DNA of 64,000 bases from Sipunculus nudus (GCA_026874595.1 CM049318.1:41272456-41336455), one strand, 5' to 3'. Shown: positions 1-11,402, counted from the stretch's first letter. The notes: generated by a model from the sequence alone, not told the origin. A program made the numbers and translations.

Positions 1-19
1 TCTACAGATTTCCTCACTT

Positions 20-720
20 TGGGCAAGTAAGCCATGTGTGAAAGATGGAAAGTTTGGGATGAAAAATTTGATTACAGTGCACATAAATCTTTTTAAAGAT
101 GTGGCTCCTGTGACCTTCACCTTTGAACCTGGACCCTGAAAATCAAAATGCTTTTTACTTAAGTGGTGGGTCATCAACAAATCAAGTTTGAAGCCAATCT
201 GTCTATCCAAAGCAAAATTATTATCCATGAACTAATTTGTGAATTGATGGGCCCTGTGACCTTGACCGTTGACCCATTGACCCCAAAATCGAATATAGTC
301 TTCCCCTATTGGCAGGTGAGCAATATTTTGAAGATGAAAGGTTTGTGATGAAAAGTTTAGCTTGAAATGTGCCATAGACATTCTTAGACCTCTAGCTGAC
401 CGTTGGACCTCAAAATCGACAGGGTTAAGTAGTGAGTCATAAGTTAAGTTTGAAATCAATACGTCAGACTAAACTGGAGTTATTATCTGGACACTAATTT
501 GTAAAAAGATGGCCCCTGTGACCTTAACCTTTGACCTTGCGACCTCAAATTCATTTATGCTCTCCCCATACTAGCTGGCAAGTCGGCTAAATGCGCAAGA
601 TGGAAAGTTTGGGATGAAAAGCTTTGCTTAAAATGCGGCCATATTATTTTAAATATTATTAAATTATTATTAAATTAAATAAGTGAGTCCTGTTACCTTG
701 ACATTTGACCTCATGATTAC
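20..720. repeat. Diverged tandem repeat, period about 270-290 bp
   Basis: Two phrases recur in the same order. One is GATGGAAAGTTTGGGATGAA, near 45, 332 (degenerate) and 599. The other is a TGTGACCTTGACCTTTGACC-like phrase, near 107, 251, 508 and 687 (degenerate). Spacing of the first phrase is about 287 and then 267 bp. The unit is old and diverged and has no coding character. It could be a satellite or the internal part of an interspersed element. Confidence 0.6.
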
Positions 721-1439
721 TATAGGGCACCACATATGATCAATAAACACACCAGGTTTTAGGACACTAGATGTAATCACAGCTATAGTCTGTTTCATTA
801 CCTGCTGTTCACCTGTTTTTTGTAGATGATTTTCTTAAAAGTTTATATTTTTCAATAATTTCCAAGAAAACAACATATGGAAGAGACAAACCTAATATGG
901 CAATCAAGAATTTTACGATAAATCCCCCGTGAATGTTTCACAACATGTTAGTCTCTTTACCATGATCTTGCAGATATGATGTGTCCCTCCATAAGTATAG
1001 CCATTTTTGCTTTAGCTGGTTATATTTTTTTAGAATGTTTACATGAGATCATCTAATCAGCAGCTGTCAATTGAGGCTGTTTTTGCATGTGACCAATGAC
1101 CTTGACCGCCATAAGTGGGTCTGATCTGTTGTAAAATGTAGACTAATTTCTCATATTTTCAAATAATTCTAGCTGTTTCTTAAATAAGGTGCCGGGTTGG
1201 TATTTATTTAATTTGTTGAAAATTAGGTCCTTTAATCCTCTGCTCTCCACAATAATTGTTTCCCTTGAAATGTAACTAATAAAAAATTTATAGCAAAAAA
1301 CAGGTGGACATGAGGGGATGAAACGGACTATAGCTGAGAAAACTGACATGAATGTTGTCATATTGTAAAAAAAAATAAAAAAAAAAAACAAGTAAATTCG
1401 TGGAATTTATGTCCCTCGCTTTGGGATCTTGTTGTTTTT

Positions 1440-1900
1440 CATGCTTGATAAAGGACGGACAGATTGAGTGACAGACAGACAGACAGACAGAAGCCAGACA
1501 CTCAAAAACGAATCTCAACCAGGGTATGCATGAGAGCAATCACTGATCAAAATTTGTATGAAATCGGATAATATTTAGGAAAGTTATCCCGAAGAAACGA
1601 AACCTGACAGAGTGACAGACAGACCGACGGACATAAGCCGATTTTCATGAAAATCCATGCATACATTAATTATCAAGATTTTTTTTTTGTTTTGTATCAA
1701 ATTTTGTATTTTTCTGAGGGGGAGGGGGTACTTTCAAGCCCCAAAGCTTGGAGGATATAGGTGACAATGACCTAATTTCAGGTTTCCAAGAAGTTTTTTT
1801 CTTTAACTCTCTGGATGTTCACCAAGAAGTTTCTAGGACCAGCAGTTACGATTTGTGCCCTGCTAACGACGGACAGACGCCCGGACGGACAAAGCGTCAT
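1440..1900. repeat. GACA/GGACAGAC-rich repeat family
   Basis: A (GACA)n run lies at about 1469-1491. Related GACAGAGTGACAGACAGACC and GACGGACAGACGCCCGGACGG phrases lie near 1607 and 1868. Each follows a similar context of AT-rich sequence with a GTT/AAG phrase, which suggests partial copies of one dispersed repeat. No coding potential is visible. Confidence 0.5.
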
Positions 1901-2279
1901 TCTTATACCTCAGCTGACTTACAGCTGTAAGCTAAAAACCACATAAATAATTCTGAACTACAATTCTATTTTCTTATTCACACTGCGATCCGCGAAAATT
2001 TCACAGGTCGTGCAACTGGTCCAGTATAGTATTTGGATAGGCCAACAGATGTCGCTTTCTGAAAGGTCTAATGACAATACGAGTTAACTGGCCTGCAAGG
2101 ATTCATAACAATTGAAAGCGTTAGCGGTTACTGTAAACCTCTTTCATAGTGTATTTCAGGTTCTGTCTCTCCCACACACATGCACGCACACAGATAAATA
2201 ATAGTATAATAAAAATATAATACATATATCGTATTACTGTCACTATGCTTCCAGTGACCGTGTGAATCAGGTTATGTAG

Positions 2280-2525
2280 AGGCATGCTACAAGGAAGGCA
2301 AAACCTTGAATTTTCCTATAAAAGCAGGTAATTATATATTAGAGAAACTGATGTTGATGTTATGTTACCCTGACTTTTCTGACAGCTGTGTACAGGGTGG
2401 GTTCCTGGGCCATTCTGGAGGAAGCAAAGTGTGGGCTGAGCTCTGTAAAATGGTGGCTGACTTCAAAGCGGAATTCTACAGGAGTGTCGAAGCGTATGTC
2501 CTGAATAAATTTGACATGATTCCAG
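2280..2525 (+). pseudogene. Exon-like island(s) of an unrecognised gene
   Basis: A segment from about 2384 to 2525 sits between an AG acceptor (ttttctgacag) and a strong donor (CCAG/gtaaat). It translates with good protein character: Cys at the start, then QGGF, then a Lys/Glu/Phe/Tyr-rich helical-looking stretch with Cys and Met. A second piece just upstream ends in AAAAGCAG/gtaatt and splices to it in frame. No start codon with a signal peptide, no promoter and no further exons are evident, so this may be a fragment or a duplicated exon. I do not recognise the family. The C-[VL]-Q-G-G-F phrase also occurs in an island at 14209-14357. Confidence 0.3.
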
Positions 2526-3050
2526 GTAAATACCAAGTCGATGGCTCATGCCTGTCACTTCTTAGTATTAGCTTGAAGGTTTTCCTGTATTACATGAGCA
2601 GTTCTTTTTCACACATTATATAGAAATTCTCTGAAGTTATTCTACTCTGATTCAACAAAAGTACGGGTTCAAATGTTCAGTCCTATATATTTCGTAAATA
2701 ATAATTACCAGGCTTTAGTCGCAGATTCACAAATATAGATCTGTTTTCTGTTTGAAGGTTAACTGCTTGCCTGTAATAAAGAGACCTCTCTGAGTGCGTT
2801 CGATGTGTGAACATTTCATTAAATGCTTTAACTAAGAACAGCAAAGGTATTTTATTCTGTCGAAGCAAGCATATTTGTAACTCAAATTCCAAAAATATTT
2901 TTTTCGCTACCTACAGCAAAATATTTACACATCTCAAGTTTAAAAATGAAACGGTGTTTTTAAAATCGTATATCCCCACTGCTTTAAGGCACATACACAG
3001 TGGATCAACCGGTATACATTAAAAATAATTCAAGGATTTCATTATATTAC
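2526..3050. other. AT-rich intergenic stretch, nothing recognised
   Basis: Short open frames here lack codon structure and homology-like motifs. No repeats, splice-framed exons or RNA-like features stand out. Confidence 0.5.
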
Positions 3051-3059
3051 TTTGAGAAA

Positions 3060-4255
3060 ACATAAATCCTGAAAATCAAACCCTGAAATTGATAATTGTA
3101 TAAGTGTTCATGATGTAGAGAGTAAGATAATACAATACGCAGATGACACGACAATTTTTATAAATTATTATAAAAGTATATAAAAAAATTCAGTGTATTC
3201 AAGCATATTTCAGGACCTGAGATTAATAAACATAAGACATACAGTTATAATTCCTTTAAGAAAGGGTAACCGTGTGGATAAAAATAAAATTAAGGATGTA
3301 GGCATGTTATATTCTGAAGATGGTGCAACAGCTTCCAAAGCCCCCTTTTGGGAAGAAATAAGGTACTTGTATCTTCATTAATGGTGTAACTACAATTATT
3401 ATAATCATTGTACATATAGGATATCATCACACAATATATTTGGAGTAATTCCTACATAAAAATACACAACAAAGTTTAAAAAAAAATTATTACAGTGGTC
3501 TATAAAGTATTTGGTGAAACATACACAAATGGAAGCTTGTTTCATGAGCTATCAAGAATGATGTAATAAATACAAATGTAATATTGACTATCTTAATTAA
3601 CTATGCCAGTTTACTAAAAGCTATACCACAGACTTGGAAGGAAAATCGACATTGTGGATATAAAGACACGATAGCACCTATAGAATTAAATAGTAATATA
3701 AATGCGTTTTTAGACAATTATAAAGGTTCTATCCAAATATACAATGAATTTGTTGATAAGCTAAAAGTATTGTTGATAATCCTCAGGGGAACTAACATTG
3801 AAACCGACAGATAGCTTATCAATAGTGAACATGTTTGGATGAATGTGCCTTCTTGAGTTTCTAATATATATATATATATATAATAGTAGATGTTATAAAA
3901 AGAAACTAATATTTCAACACTTCAATGAAATCTGGACATTAAAAAAAATATAGGTAATGGTCAAATCTGCTCTTTTTCATTCAGTAAGGGTTAATTGGAT
4001 GAAAAGATTTAATAATATGACAGTTATAATAACCTTAGAAACATTTATGTAATAATTTATGGTTTCTGTGTTTTGTTTCTTTACGCTGTACTCATGTCAT
4101 GTTTTGTATGATTTATGTCATGTTTCATATGTTAAGTCTGTTATATGTATATCTTTCCTAACTTATTGTTGTGATTATATTTTGTGACATAAAGAATAAA
4201 GTAATAATGATAATAATAAAAAAAAAATAAAAAAAAAAAAAATAAAAAAACATGA
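3060..4255 (+). mobile_element. Decayed non-LTR retrotransposon (LINE) 3' fragment
   Basis: At 3133-3162 the + strand reads Q-Y-A-D-D-T-T-I-F-I. This is the reverse-transcriptase catalytic motif C (YADD) in the context typical of Jockey/CR1-like LINEs, and it is preceded in frame by N-P-E-I and a charged turn. The frame is destroyed shortly afterwards by stops and indels, so the element is inactive. The segment ends at about 4190-4250 in AATAAAG, a TAATGATAATAAT phrase and A-rich sequence, as expected of a LINE 3' tail. The 5' portion is missing. Boundaries are approximate; a family assignment needs a repeat library. Confidence 0.65.
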
Positions 4256-4506
4256 AATTGAAAGGAAAAAATGGTGATAAATTAACTTTAGGAGGGGTCT
4301 GCATAGATCACTTCATGGCACGTTTTACATAATACATGTTTACACGTTAGCAACGTTCTTTATTGAAATCACTTACAGAAAAACACTTGCTAGAATGAAA
4401 AAATATACTATGGCAAGACAACTAGATATCCGTCAAATGCAGGTTATTTATATGGAGAAGTACAACCGAGTAAGAAATCAATTGGGACGATTTACTGGGA
4501 TGATTA

Positions 4507-4767
4507 AGGAAAAAAAAAGTATGGTTCTCAGGCACTTTTTTATAAATCAGTGAACAAGGGCGATATTTTTCTTTTTATTTTGATTAGAAAAAAGCAGGAT
4601 AATAACAGAAATGGTTTGCTTAACAGGTAAAGCACTAAATGACAAAAAATCTTATCAAAGTTGTATTATTTTATCTTCTTGAAATATGAAAATAAAATAA
4701 AAATTTTTGATGCGAACGGTTAAAATTGACGAGCGTTGTGCCTAAGAACCATACCTTTTTTTTTGCC
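4507..4767. mobile_element. Tourist/Harbinger-like MITE, copy 1
   Basis: The non-coding element is bounded by inverted repeats. The left end carries GTATGGTTCTCAGGCAC after an A-run. The right end carries GTGCCTAAGAACCATACC before a T-run ending in GCC. It is flanked by TTA on both sides (4504-4506 and 4768-4770). The inverted termini, about 260 bp length, lack of coding sequence and TTA duplication fit PIF/Harbinger-derived Tourist MITEs. It shares its interior with copies at 5318 and 7721. Confidence 0.65.
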
Positions 4768-4770
4768 TTA

Positions 4771-5110
4771 AGGGTTTTATATGAAAACCAGGCAAAACCG
4801 GTCTGGCCAAACCGATAAAAAGTTAGAGTTATCCAAACTTCAATGTTAAAAAAAACACTAAACTATATAGACATTACATGAATAAAAAAAAGAGAGAAAA
4901 TGTTCTATTAGGCTTTATCTCGTCGGATTTTGTCATTGAAGCAGAGAGTATTTAAATCCCATTCAAGCACCACATTAGACAACTTTGAATCCTACACCAT
5001 GAACACAATGCTATAACAAAAAAATCAACGTTTCTAAGTCGATCTCACGTTAATTTTGCCCGATATATTCATTTTATCACAACAATGACCCAGTACAGAT
5101 CACATACAAT
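4771..5110. other. Spacer between mobile elements
   Basis: AT-rich sequence with no open frame of note, between the first MITE and the LTR-like element. It contains A-runs, but no feature I can name. Confidence 0.5.
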
Positions 5111-5674
5111 TGTTACGGAACCCAATATAAACAGATCACGTATGCGTGATGAACACAAATTCTGTAACGGAGATAAAAAAAAATCAGATCCCGCAACACT
5201 AGGCAGCGTGAAATTTCTAGGGGAATGAATAAAGAAGTCAGTTGTTTTTTGTTAACAATTGATTTTTTTTATCTCCATTACAAAATTTGTGTTCACCACG
5301 CAAACGTGATCTGTTTAGGCCAAAATAAAAAAAAATGTATGGTTCTCAGGCACTTTTTTTTCAGAAATCAATGCGGGCGGGCGGTTTTTTATTTTTAATT
5401 TTTTGGTATGTTTCGATAAAAATGACAAATGATTAGGAAAAAGCATGATAATAACAGATTTAATTTGCTAAACAAGTAAAAGCCCTACATGAAAAAGGAA
5501 ATTGTATGATTTTATCTCCTTGAAAGAAATGTCCGAGCGGTTGCAGCACAAAATTGGCAAGTTCCTATTGAAAATCAAAATAAAAATTTTTGATGCGGGG
5601 GTTCAAAATTGATGCGGGCGGTGCCTGAGAACCATACCTTTTATTTTTTTGGCCTTATATTAGGTTCCGTAACA
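5111..5674 (+). mobile_element. Palindromic LTR, interrupted by a MITE
   Basis: The segment begins TGTTACGGAACCC and ends GGTTCCGTAACA, that is TG...CA with long inverted termini, as in LTRs. Removing the nested MITE (5318-5654) and one TTA leaves about 224 bp. The left arm (5111-5184) pairs with 5262-5317 plus 5655-5674. Six bases after the terminal CA lies TGGGGGCACGTCTGGGAT (5681-5698). This matches 16 of 18 positions of the tRNA-Pro primer binding site known from retroelements, supporting an LTR rather than a DNA transposon. No second direct LTR or gag-pol is visible nearby. Confidence 0.55.
5318..5654. mobile_element. Tourist/Harbinger-like MITE, copy 2, nested in the LTR
   Basis: The element starts GGCCAAAATAAAAA and reaches TATGGTTCTCAGGCAC. 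It ends GTGCCTGAGAACCATACC followed by a T-rich stretch and GGCC. TTA flanks it on both sides (5315-5317 and 5655-5657). The host LTR is palindromic, so its other arm (5121-5139) preserves the uninterrupted site and confirms that exactly one TTA was duplicated. At 337 bp it is longer than copy 1 and has a small extra internal segment. Confidence 0.75.
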
Positions 5675-5970
5675 TAAAATTGGGGGCACGTCTGGGATGC
5701 TTAATAGTGTTCAAATTTATTAGGCCACATTGTTTTATCATACATTGTTTACAAGATTACATATTGTTTACAGTACTGTTTATTGTTGTTAAAACAAAAC
5801 AAAAAACCACTGAGATAAATCCTGTAAACAATATACTGTAAACAATATGTAATCTTGTAAACAATGTATGATAAAACAATGTGGCCTTATAAATTTGAAC
5901 ACTATTAAGCATCCCGGACGAGCCCCAAATTTTATGTTACGGAAACTTATATATACAGATTACTTAAGCG
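5664..5970. repeat. Large fold-back: LTR-PBS-leader facing its inverted copy
   Basis: About 110 bp from 5665 to 5775 is repeated in inverted orientation at 5836-5944, around a loop near 5805. The right arm contains ATCCCGGACGAGCCCC (5911-5926), which equals the 3' acceptor-stem strand of tRNA-Pro. It then runs into TGTTACGGAAAC (5935 on), the inverted LTR end. The order is therefore LTR, PBS, leader, loop, inverted leader, inverted PBS, inverted LTR start. An ATG-started frame at 5868-6131 overlaps this arm and is probably not a gene. Confidence 0.6.
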
Positions 5971-7090
5971 AGTTTATGACTGACACTGTCAATGTCACTT
6001 CTTTGTTTAATGAAGTTGAGGTAGTAGATTCCTCTCTTGACTCTGAAATGGAGTTATTTGAGCCATTCATACATGATGGTTTTGTATCACTTCAAGTGAT
6101 TTTTCAGATTGAACCCCTATTAGAATTTTGAAGCACAAGCAGGTATCTGTTACACCACCATCACAGGATGGATATAAACTCTAATTCTTAACTAAAACTA
6201 GAAAAATTTTGACGGAAATTGTCACGTGACACCTTAAGGCTTTCTGGTGGTTGTGACAAGGTGATAAATTTTAAATGTCTTAAAACTAATACCTTTCACA
6301 ATAATACGGTACATACTAGTAATTTAGGTACAAGGCTCAGCATTTCATATTGTAATCCTTAACAAACAGGGTAAGATGAACAGAAATAACAAATATTTTT
6401 CACGCAAAAAAGGCAATTTTCGCGTGATTTTTCATCATCTTTGCCAACAATTTATTAAAGATCAAATTTAAAATAGTTTCTTCTGTTATTTTCTGAAAGG
6501 ACACCCTTTTTGCTGGAAAAAAAGCAGACACTAAAGATATAGCATATATTTATGCCATAATAATTTTTCACAGAAACGTAACAAAAAAATGCAACTTGGA
6601 CTTTCAACTTTGTCATACATGGAAACCCTTATAAAAGATTCATTGATTCATTGTCTATAAAAATAATATATTTACTTAAAGCAATTTGGCTTTGTGCCTG
6701 AAAGATCCTCGTTTCTATATACAGCTGCTCAAAGGTTTCGATACATGGATAGAATCTTAGGCAAGGTGAATGTATGCATGCATGCATATAACGATACATA
6801 TTGTGAAATGTAACTAGAACTTCCCTTCTTTTACACGATGGCCTACTTATCTATCTTAAGTGAGGATTATTAAGCAATGCCAATACACCATGGACATCTA
6901 GATCGCACTGCAACAGCCGGGTTAATGACACCTTTTATACAATATCAGATTTAAACAAGTCGATATTTTCTGCATCAATGCAGTCCATCTTAAAATCGTC
7001 CAATACGGAAGCTCAAGACTCAAACACAAACTGGACTGCTAAAGTATTTGAAGACTTTTTTGCAAAATTAAATATATATATATAATGGAA

Positions 7091-7141
<51 letters not shown>

Positions 7142-7720
7142 GGAGACATTCACAATATAAAGCTATACTAAAATTTCCCATAGCCATAAATAACCATGAC
7201 GGGATTGCTTAAGAAAACAAAACAAAATTAGCAGATGTCTTTAGCTGTTCTGGCACTTCCTTAAACTCAAGTTATTTCTTTTATCTAAAAGCTCATCTGT
7301 AAAGGGGTCTTAAAGAAAACATGCACACACAGTTATATATAATTAATAACAGACTCTACACACAACTGTGATAAACCCTTTTTGCATTATTAAATCCTCT
7401 TCTTTCTGCATCACAAACTGTTCATCATTCTGGCATCTTCTGATTCTCATTACCTCTAGTCTAACCGTACATGATTAGGTAAAGGGCCATGCATCTGGGC
7501 CAATATTCTTTGTAAATATGACTCGATTCAGTCACTTGTTTGAAAGATATTTTACGCTCAACTCAAAGAAATATGAAAAAAAGCTTTCAAAAGAAAAACT
7601 ATGAAAATCATATTCATTGAAAAGCTAGCACGAAACTTTAAAATTGCTCACAGTGATATCAATTGAATCTATTTCGGGCGAGAAAACTTTTTGTCAAACC
7701 TCTATTGATAAAAATAGTTA
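5971..7720. other. AT-rich intergenic DNA with TA microsatellites
   Basis: No gene is seen. Two (TA)n tracts at about 7070-7085 and 7093-7138 are separated by TAATGGAAATT, and a GCATGCATGCAT tract is near 6773-6786. The short open frames here have no protein-like composition. Confidence 0.55.
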
Positions 7721-8024
7721 AAGCCAAAGAAAAGGTATACTAAGTATATGGTTCTCAGGCACTTAAAAATCAGTACGGGCGAATTTTTATTTTACCTTCT
7801 TTTGTATGTTTCGATTAAAATGTCATATGATCAGGGAACAGCATTATAAAAAGAGAATTTTTTGCTAAAAAAATAGCACAACATAACAAAGGAAATCATA
7901 TCAAAATTGGATAATTATATCTTCTTGAAAGATGAAAATCAGAATAAAAAATTTTGATGCGGGGGGGGGGGGGGGTTAAAATTGATGCAAGAGGTGCCTG
8001 AAAACCATACCTTGTTTTTGGTCT
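7721..8024. mobile_element. Tourist/Harbinger-like MITE, copy 3
   Basis: The left side carries ATGGTTCTCAGGCAC (7748 on) and the right side GTGCCTGAAAACCATACC (7994-8011). The interior matches copies 1 and 2, including the AAAATTTTTGATGCG phrase. A G-run of about 16 residues (7963-7978) replaces the five-G run of copy 2. The outer ends are less clean (AAGCCAAAG and TTTTTGGTC), and a perfect TTA duplication is not visible, so the boundaries are approximate. Confidence 0.6.
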
Positions 8025-10037
8025 AATTGATCAGATGATATGATCATGTGTAATGCTATGACTACAAAAGCGGTAAGATACACCGAAGGCTCTCCTGAAT
8101 CACGTGCACAACATGCCTTACGCACGTGTTTGTTTTCGTGCTGTATGATTTTAAAATCTATATGACACGCAAGCATTGTTGCAGCTGCCCGAGAGTTTAC
8201 GTTAAATATTTACATAGCCAGAATCCCGTTCCCATGCATACTACAAGATAATATTTATAACATTTCATTTAGCTGACACTTATAACTGTGACCTAGATTA
8301 AATGATGTGTAAAAAACATCCCAAATTTGAATACTTGGATTCTTTTGTAAATGACCGACTGGTCGGCAAGAAAAACCAACAGAGAATCATATTTAATTAA
8401 GCAAATGAAACCCCTAATTTATTTCCCGCACTTTGATGTGATTAGCTTCCACAATACAACCGGTTCTGCCTACATGAACAAATTTAACACATTTGCCTAC
8501 AAATTCATTTAATATATAGACTTGAAACAATAATGCATAACATATTTACACCATTAACACTGTTTAATTTAATTAAATAAGTGAAATTAAAGAAAAGGCA
8601 AAATAGTTCCTGTGGCTCAATATGAAATATCCAATACTGTTTTTCTTGTGTTTAAAATTTTCATTTCGACAAATCGATATGGGAAATGTTCAGATAATTT
8701 GTCTAATTTAAAAGAGGTTTAAAATCAAACATCCTGAAACATTCTGTCAAAATTCCATTACGGACTATTTCATTATTCCTAATCAGTGTGAAGATGCACA
8801 CAGGAAGGTTATAATTGTCACGTGATCATTGAGTGCCAATCCTCTTTTGTGCCAGTAACAGTCGTAGCCATCTGTTGTGATGGCAGCCAATGTTTCTCCG
8901 AATGTATCTTATTGAATCCTGTGACCTCTCTGCAACCAGTCGCCTTGAGGACATGGCCAAGTCCAAGCTGTTACTGGCACCAATTTTCAATACCGAAGAA
9001 ATGTATTCGTCTTGGAATTTCAATAAATCGGGTTTGCCTTAATTATAGAAGCTAGCAAATCATGGTGGGTCAACCGGGATAGATCACGAATCGAAGTGCA
9101 CATTAAATTAAGTTCTGACAGAGGATGCCGTAAAAATTAAGACCTGCCATAGTTTATCACTGACCAGAACAAAACATCAGGAGTAAATCTAGCATTGGCC
9201 CCTCGTCTGAAATCGTGTTTATTGTGAATTTAAAAAATGTTAAGCATGTAACAACCATATTTACCCGAGTACATCGGATTGATTCATGTGTTTTTCTGCG
9301 TGTAGGCCTATGTGCATCCTCTGCTATTAGTAAGATATGATATATTTATGAAGAAAGCTGCACTGTTAGAGTATAACAATACATTAAGTCACATACTTAA
9401 CGACTATTATCTTAATTAGTTTGACAACCAAACATTGGCCCGGAAATGACAACAATATTTTTTAATGTTATGTCATGCTATATCCAATATTTATAAGCCC
9501 TTCATTTTCGAAAAGAATTCCTGATATATGTTGGTGTATGTTTAAAAAAATACCCCGCCATGGTTATTTTGAGCAAGGGAACAGCTAACTTTTGCGTATT
9601 TAACAAAAGTGCATTTTTATTTTGCGTGTCCTCGAGAAAACGTTTTGTGATAAGAAACAAATCTCTGTGATTTAGACCTGTAGATTTCGCTAGGTATATC
9701 AAAAACAACCTCGCCGAATGTATTATGCCATCATACTGTTAATTGTGCAGTTCGCTTATATTTACCTCGTGTTATAGCATGTAGACAACATATAGTTATT
9801 GTAAATTTAAGCTATTCATTCTCAGTGATACCATATGCATTTATTTTATGACGTTTATGAAAGCACAAGAAGCTTTCACGATATAATAGGAGTTCATCAA
9901 TGTTGTCACATTAAACATTAAATGCCATCAAGTTCGCTTTAGCACTTTTTGCATCTGAGCATATTTGTCCGTTTTCATGTGCATGCAATAAAAATACTGT
10001 GCATGATCTTTGTGGAATTTAGATCTATATGTTTTTG

Positions 10038-10085
<48 letters not shown>

Positions 10086-11065
10086 TCACGTACACATATA
10101 AATTCATGTCTTTTTGAGTCACCGTACACCCAAATGAATCAGTTGTGAATAAACTCAAATAACGTCCAATTTTTTAAATTTTTTATTAGTTTATATATAC
10201 ATAAACTAGGATTATTTTATACAGATGATCTGTTTAAGAAAAAGGAAAACAAGATGTGCCATTATATTTGCATATAAAGATTAAAACTTGAAAATAAATA
10301 TTATTAATACCGCTTAGTAACTATGATAATATATAAGGAAATATATCAGTTCATATTTTCGGGAACGAACGTTTAAAACTGCGCGTCGAGGAATTGATTA
10401 TGTGTGTGTGGGGGCGGGGGGGTACTCACACGGTAAACAGTGTCACAGAAATTTGCGGTGAGTGATTTCAAAACAAACCCAATTCTATGTTTTGTCAATA
10501 AAAATTTACGAGACGATTGAAGTTATTAGCATTGTGAATACAAATACTACATTTCTGTAACAATTATCTTTTAATGGCTGTTTTATTAATATTTCATCAT
10601 TTATTTGTTCAAATAAAAAATAAAATCAAAACTAAGGTCAACTGGTTTAAAAAGCACGTGACAAAGTCGTCGCTCTTCCCAAATTTATGTGAATGTACTT
10701 GGCAACCAAAGTATTGAAACGTTCACTGTGTTTTACCAAGATAAATACAATATAATCTAACAGCTCCCTCTCACCCCTTCTCACACTGCGTGTAACAATC
10801 ACGGTGCCTTTTTCTGTGTTCTGGGGCATAAATACTTGACTCACAATTATGGCATTTAACATCAGATATACCTTTTGTTCCGAAATAGATTAATATTAAT
10901 TTCATGATTGTGCTATTTATATAAAATGAACTTATATAAGCAGTCAGTGTAATGAAAAGGAAAAGGAGTCCAGGATATGATACCAGAAACCTGTTGTCAT
11001 AATTACAATGACTTTTGAATAGGGATTATTGGGATGGGGAGGGCACTTCCAGCAGAAAATTGACG
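8025..11065. other. Intergenic stretch upstream of the giant gene
   Basis: No gene is recognised on either strand. It holds a perfect 13-bp inverted repeat (GTGCCAGTAACAG at 8849-8861 and its complement at 8968-8980), a (TA)n tract at about 10041-10083, and a G-rich TGTGTGTGGGGGCGGGG tract near 10402-10423. The few open frames of 65-80 codons lack domain motifs. Confidence 0.55.
8849..8980. repeat. 13-bp perfect inverted repeat, 106-bp loop
   Basis: GTGCCAGTAACAG at 8849-8861 is complementary to CTGTTACTGGCAC at 8968-8980. The intervening DNA is not obviously coding. It may be the end pair of a small MITE or a chance hairpin. No flanking duplication is clear. Confidence 0.4.
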
Positions 11066-11402
11066 TGAGCCAATAAGATGCTACACAAATGGAGATAATC
11101 AATGCTTGAATCGGATTAAGATTTGCCAGGATGGCATTCGATCATGAATATTGCTTAGCTCAGTACCACAGGTGTGAGTAATCCACAATGAATTCATAAC
11201 CATTTAGCCTTGGAAGCTGGTATAAAAGACCCAGCTAATCACAGATCGCCAGTAGACTGGAGGTACTACCAGTCAAACTGAGAAGAGAGATACTGCGAGA
11301 ATAAACTTTCTATTGTATCTACGATTCTGGTAAAACTCTTCATCGCAGAGTTCTGAGAAAGTGTTTCAGTCGTGTTTTTTTGCGTTCTAACGCGCCTAAA
11401 CC
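11066..11402 (+). promoter_or_regulatory. Core promoter and 5' UTR of the giant gene
   Basis: A canonical TATA box, TATAAAAG, lies at 11221-11228, with a CCAAT motif at 11070-11074. Transcription would be expected to start about 25-30 bases after the TATA box, near 11250, giving a 5' UTR of roughly 150 bases with no upstream ATG before 11403. The ATG context (AAACCATGG) is strong. The start site is inferred from spacing only; upstream enhancers cannot be read from sequence. Confidence 0.65.

Larger units (their letters stand above)
1..2279. other. Intergenic, repeat-rich, no gene seen
   Basis: I see no convincing coding exon here. Short open frames on both strands have no protein character and are broken by simple repeats. 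The stretch contains a diverged tandem repeat (20-720) and a GACA/GGACAGAC-rich repeat family (1440-1900), annotated separately. Between them the sequence is AT-rich with poly-A and poly-T runs (around 1370-1390 and 1680-1690). Confidence 0.6.

Noticed and set aside
5868-6131. 87-codon open frame near the fold-back
   Set aside because: It starts within the inverted LTR/PBS arm and has no domain or splice context.
8822-9055. Overlapping short frames on both strands with several Cys
   Set aside because: They coincide with a 13-bp inverted repeat and have no start context, splice signals or recognised pattern.
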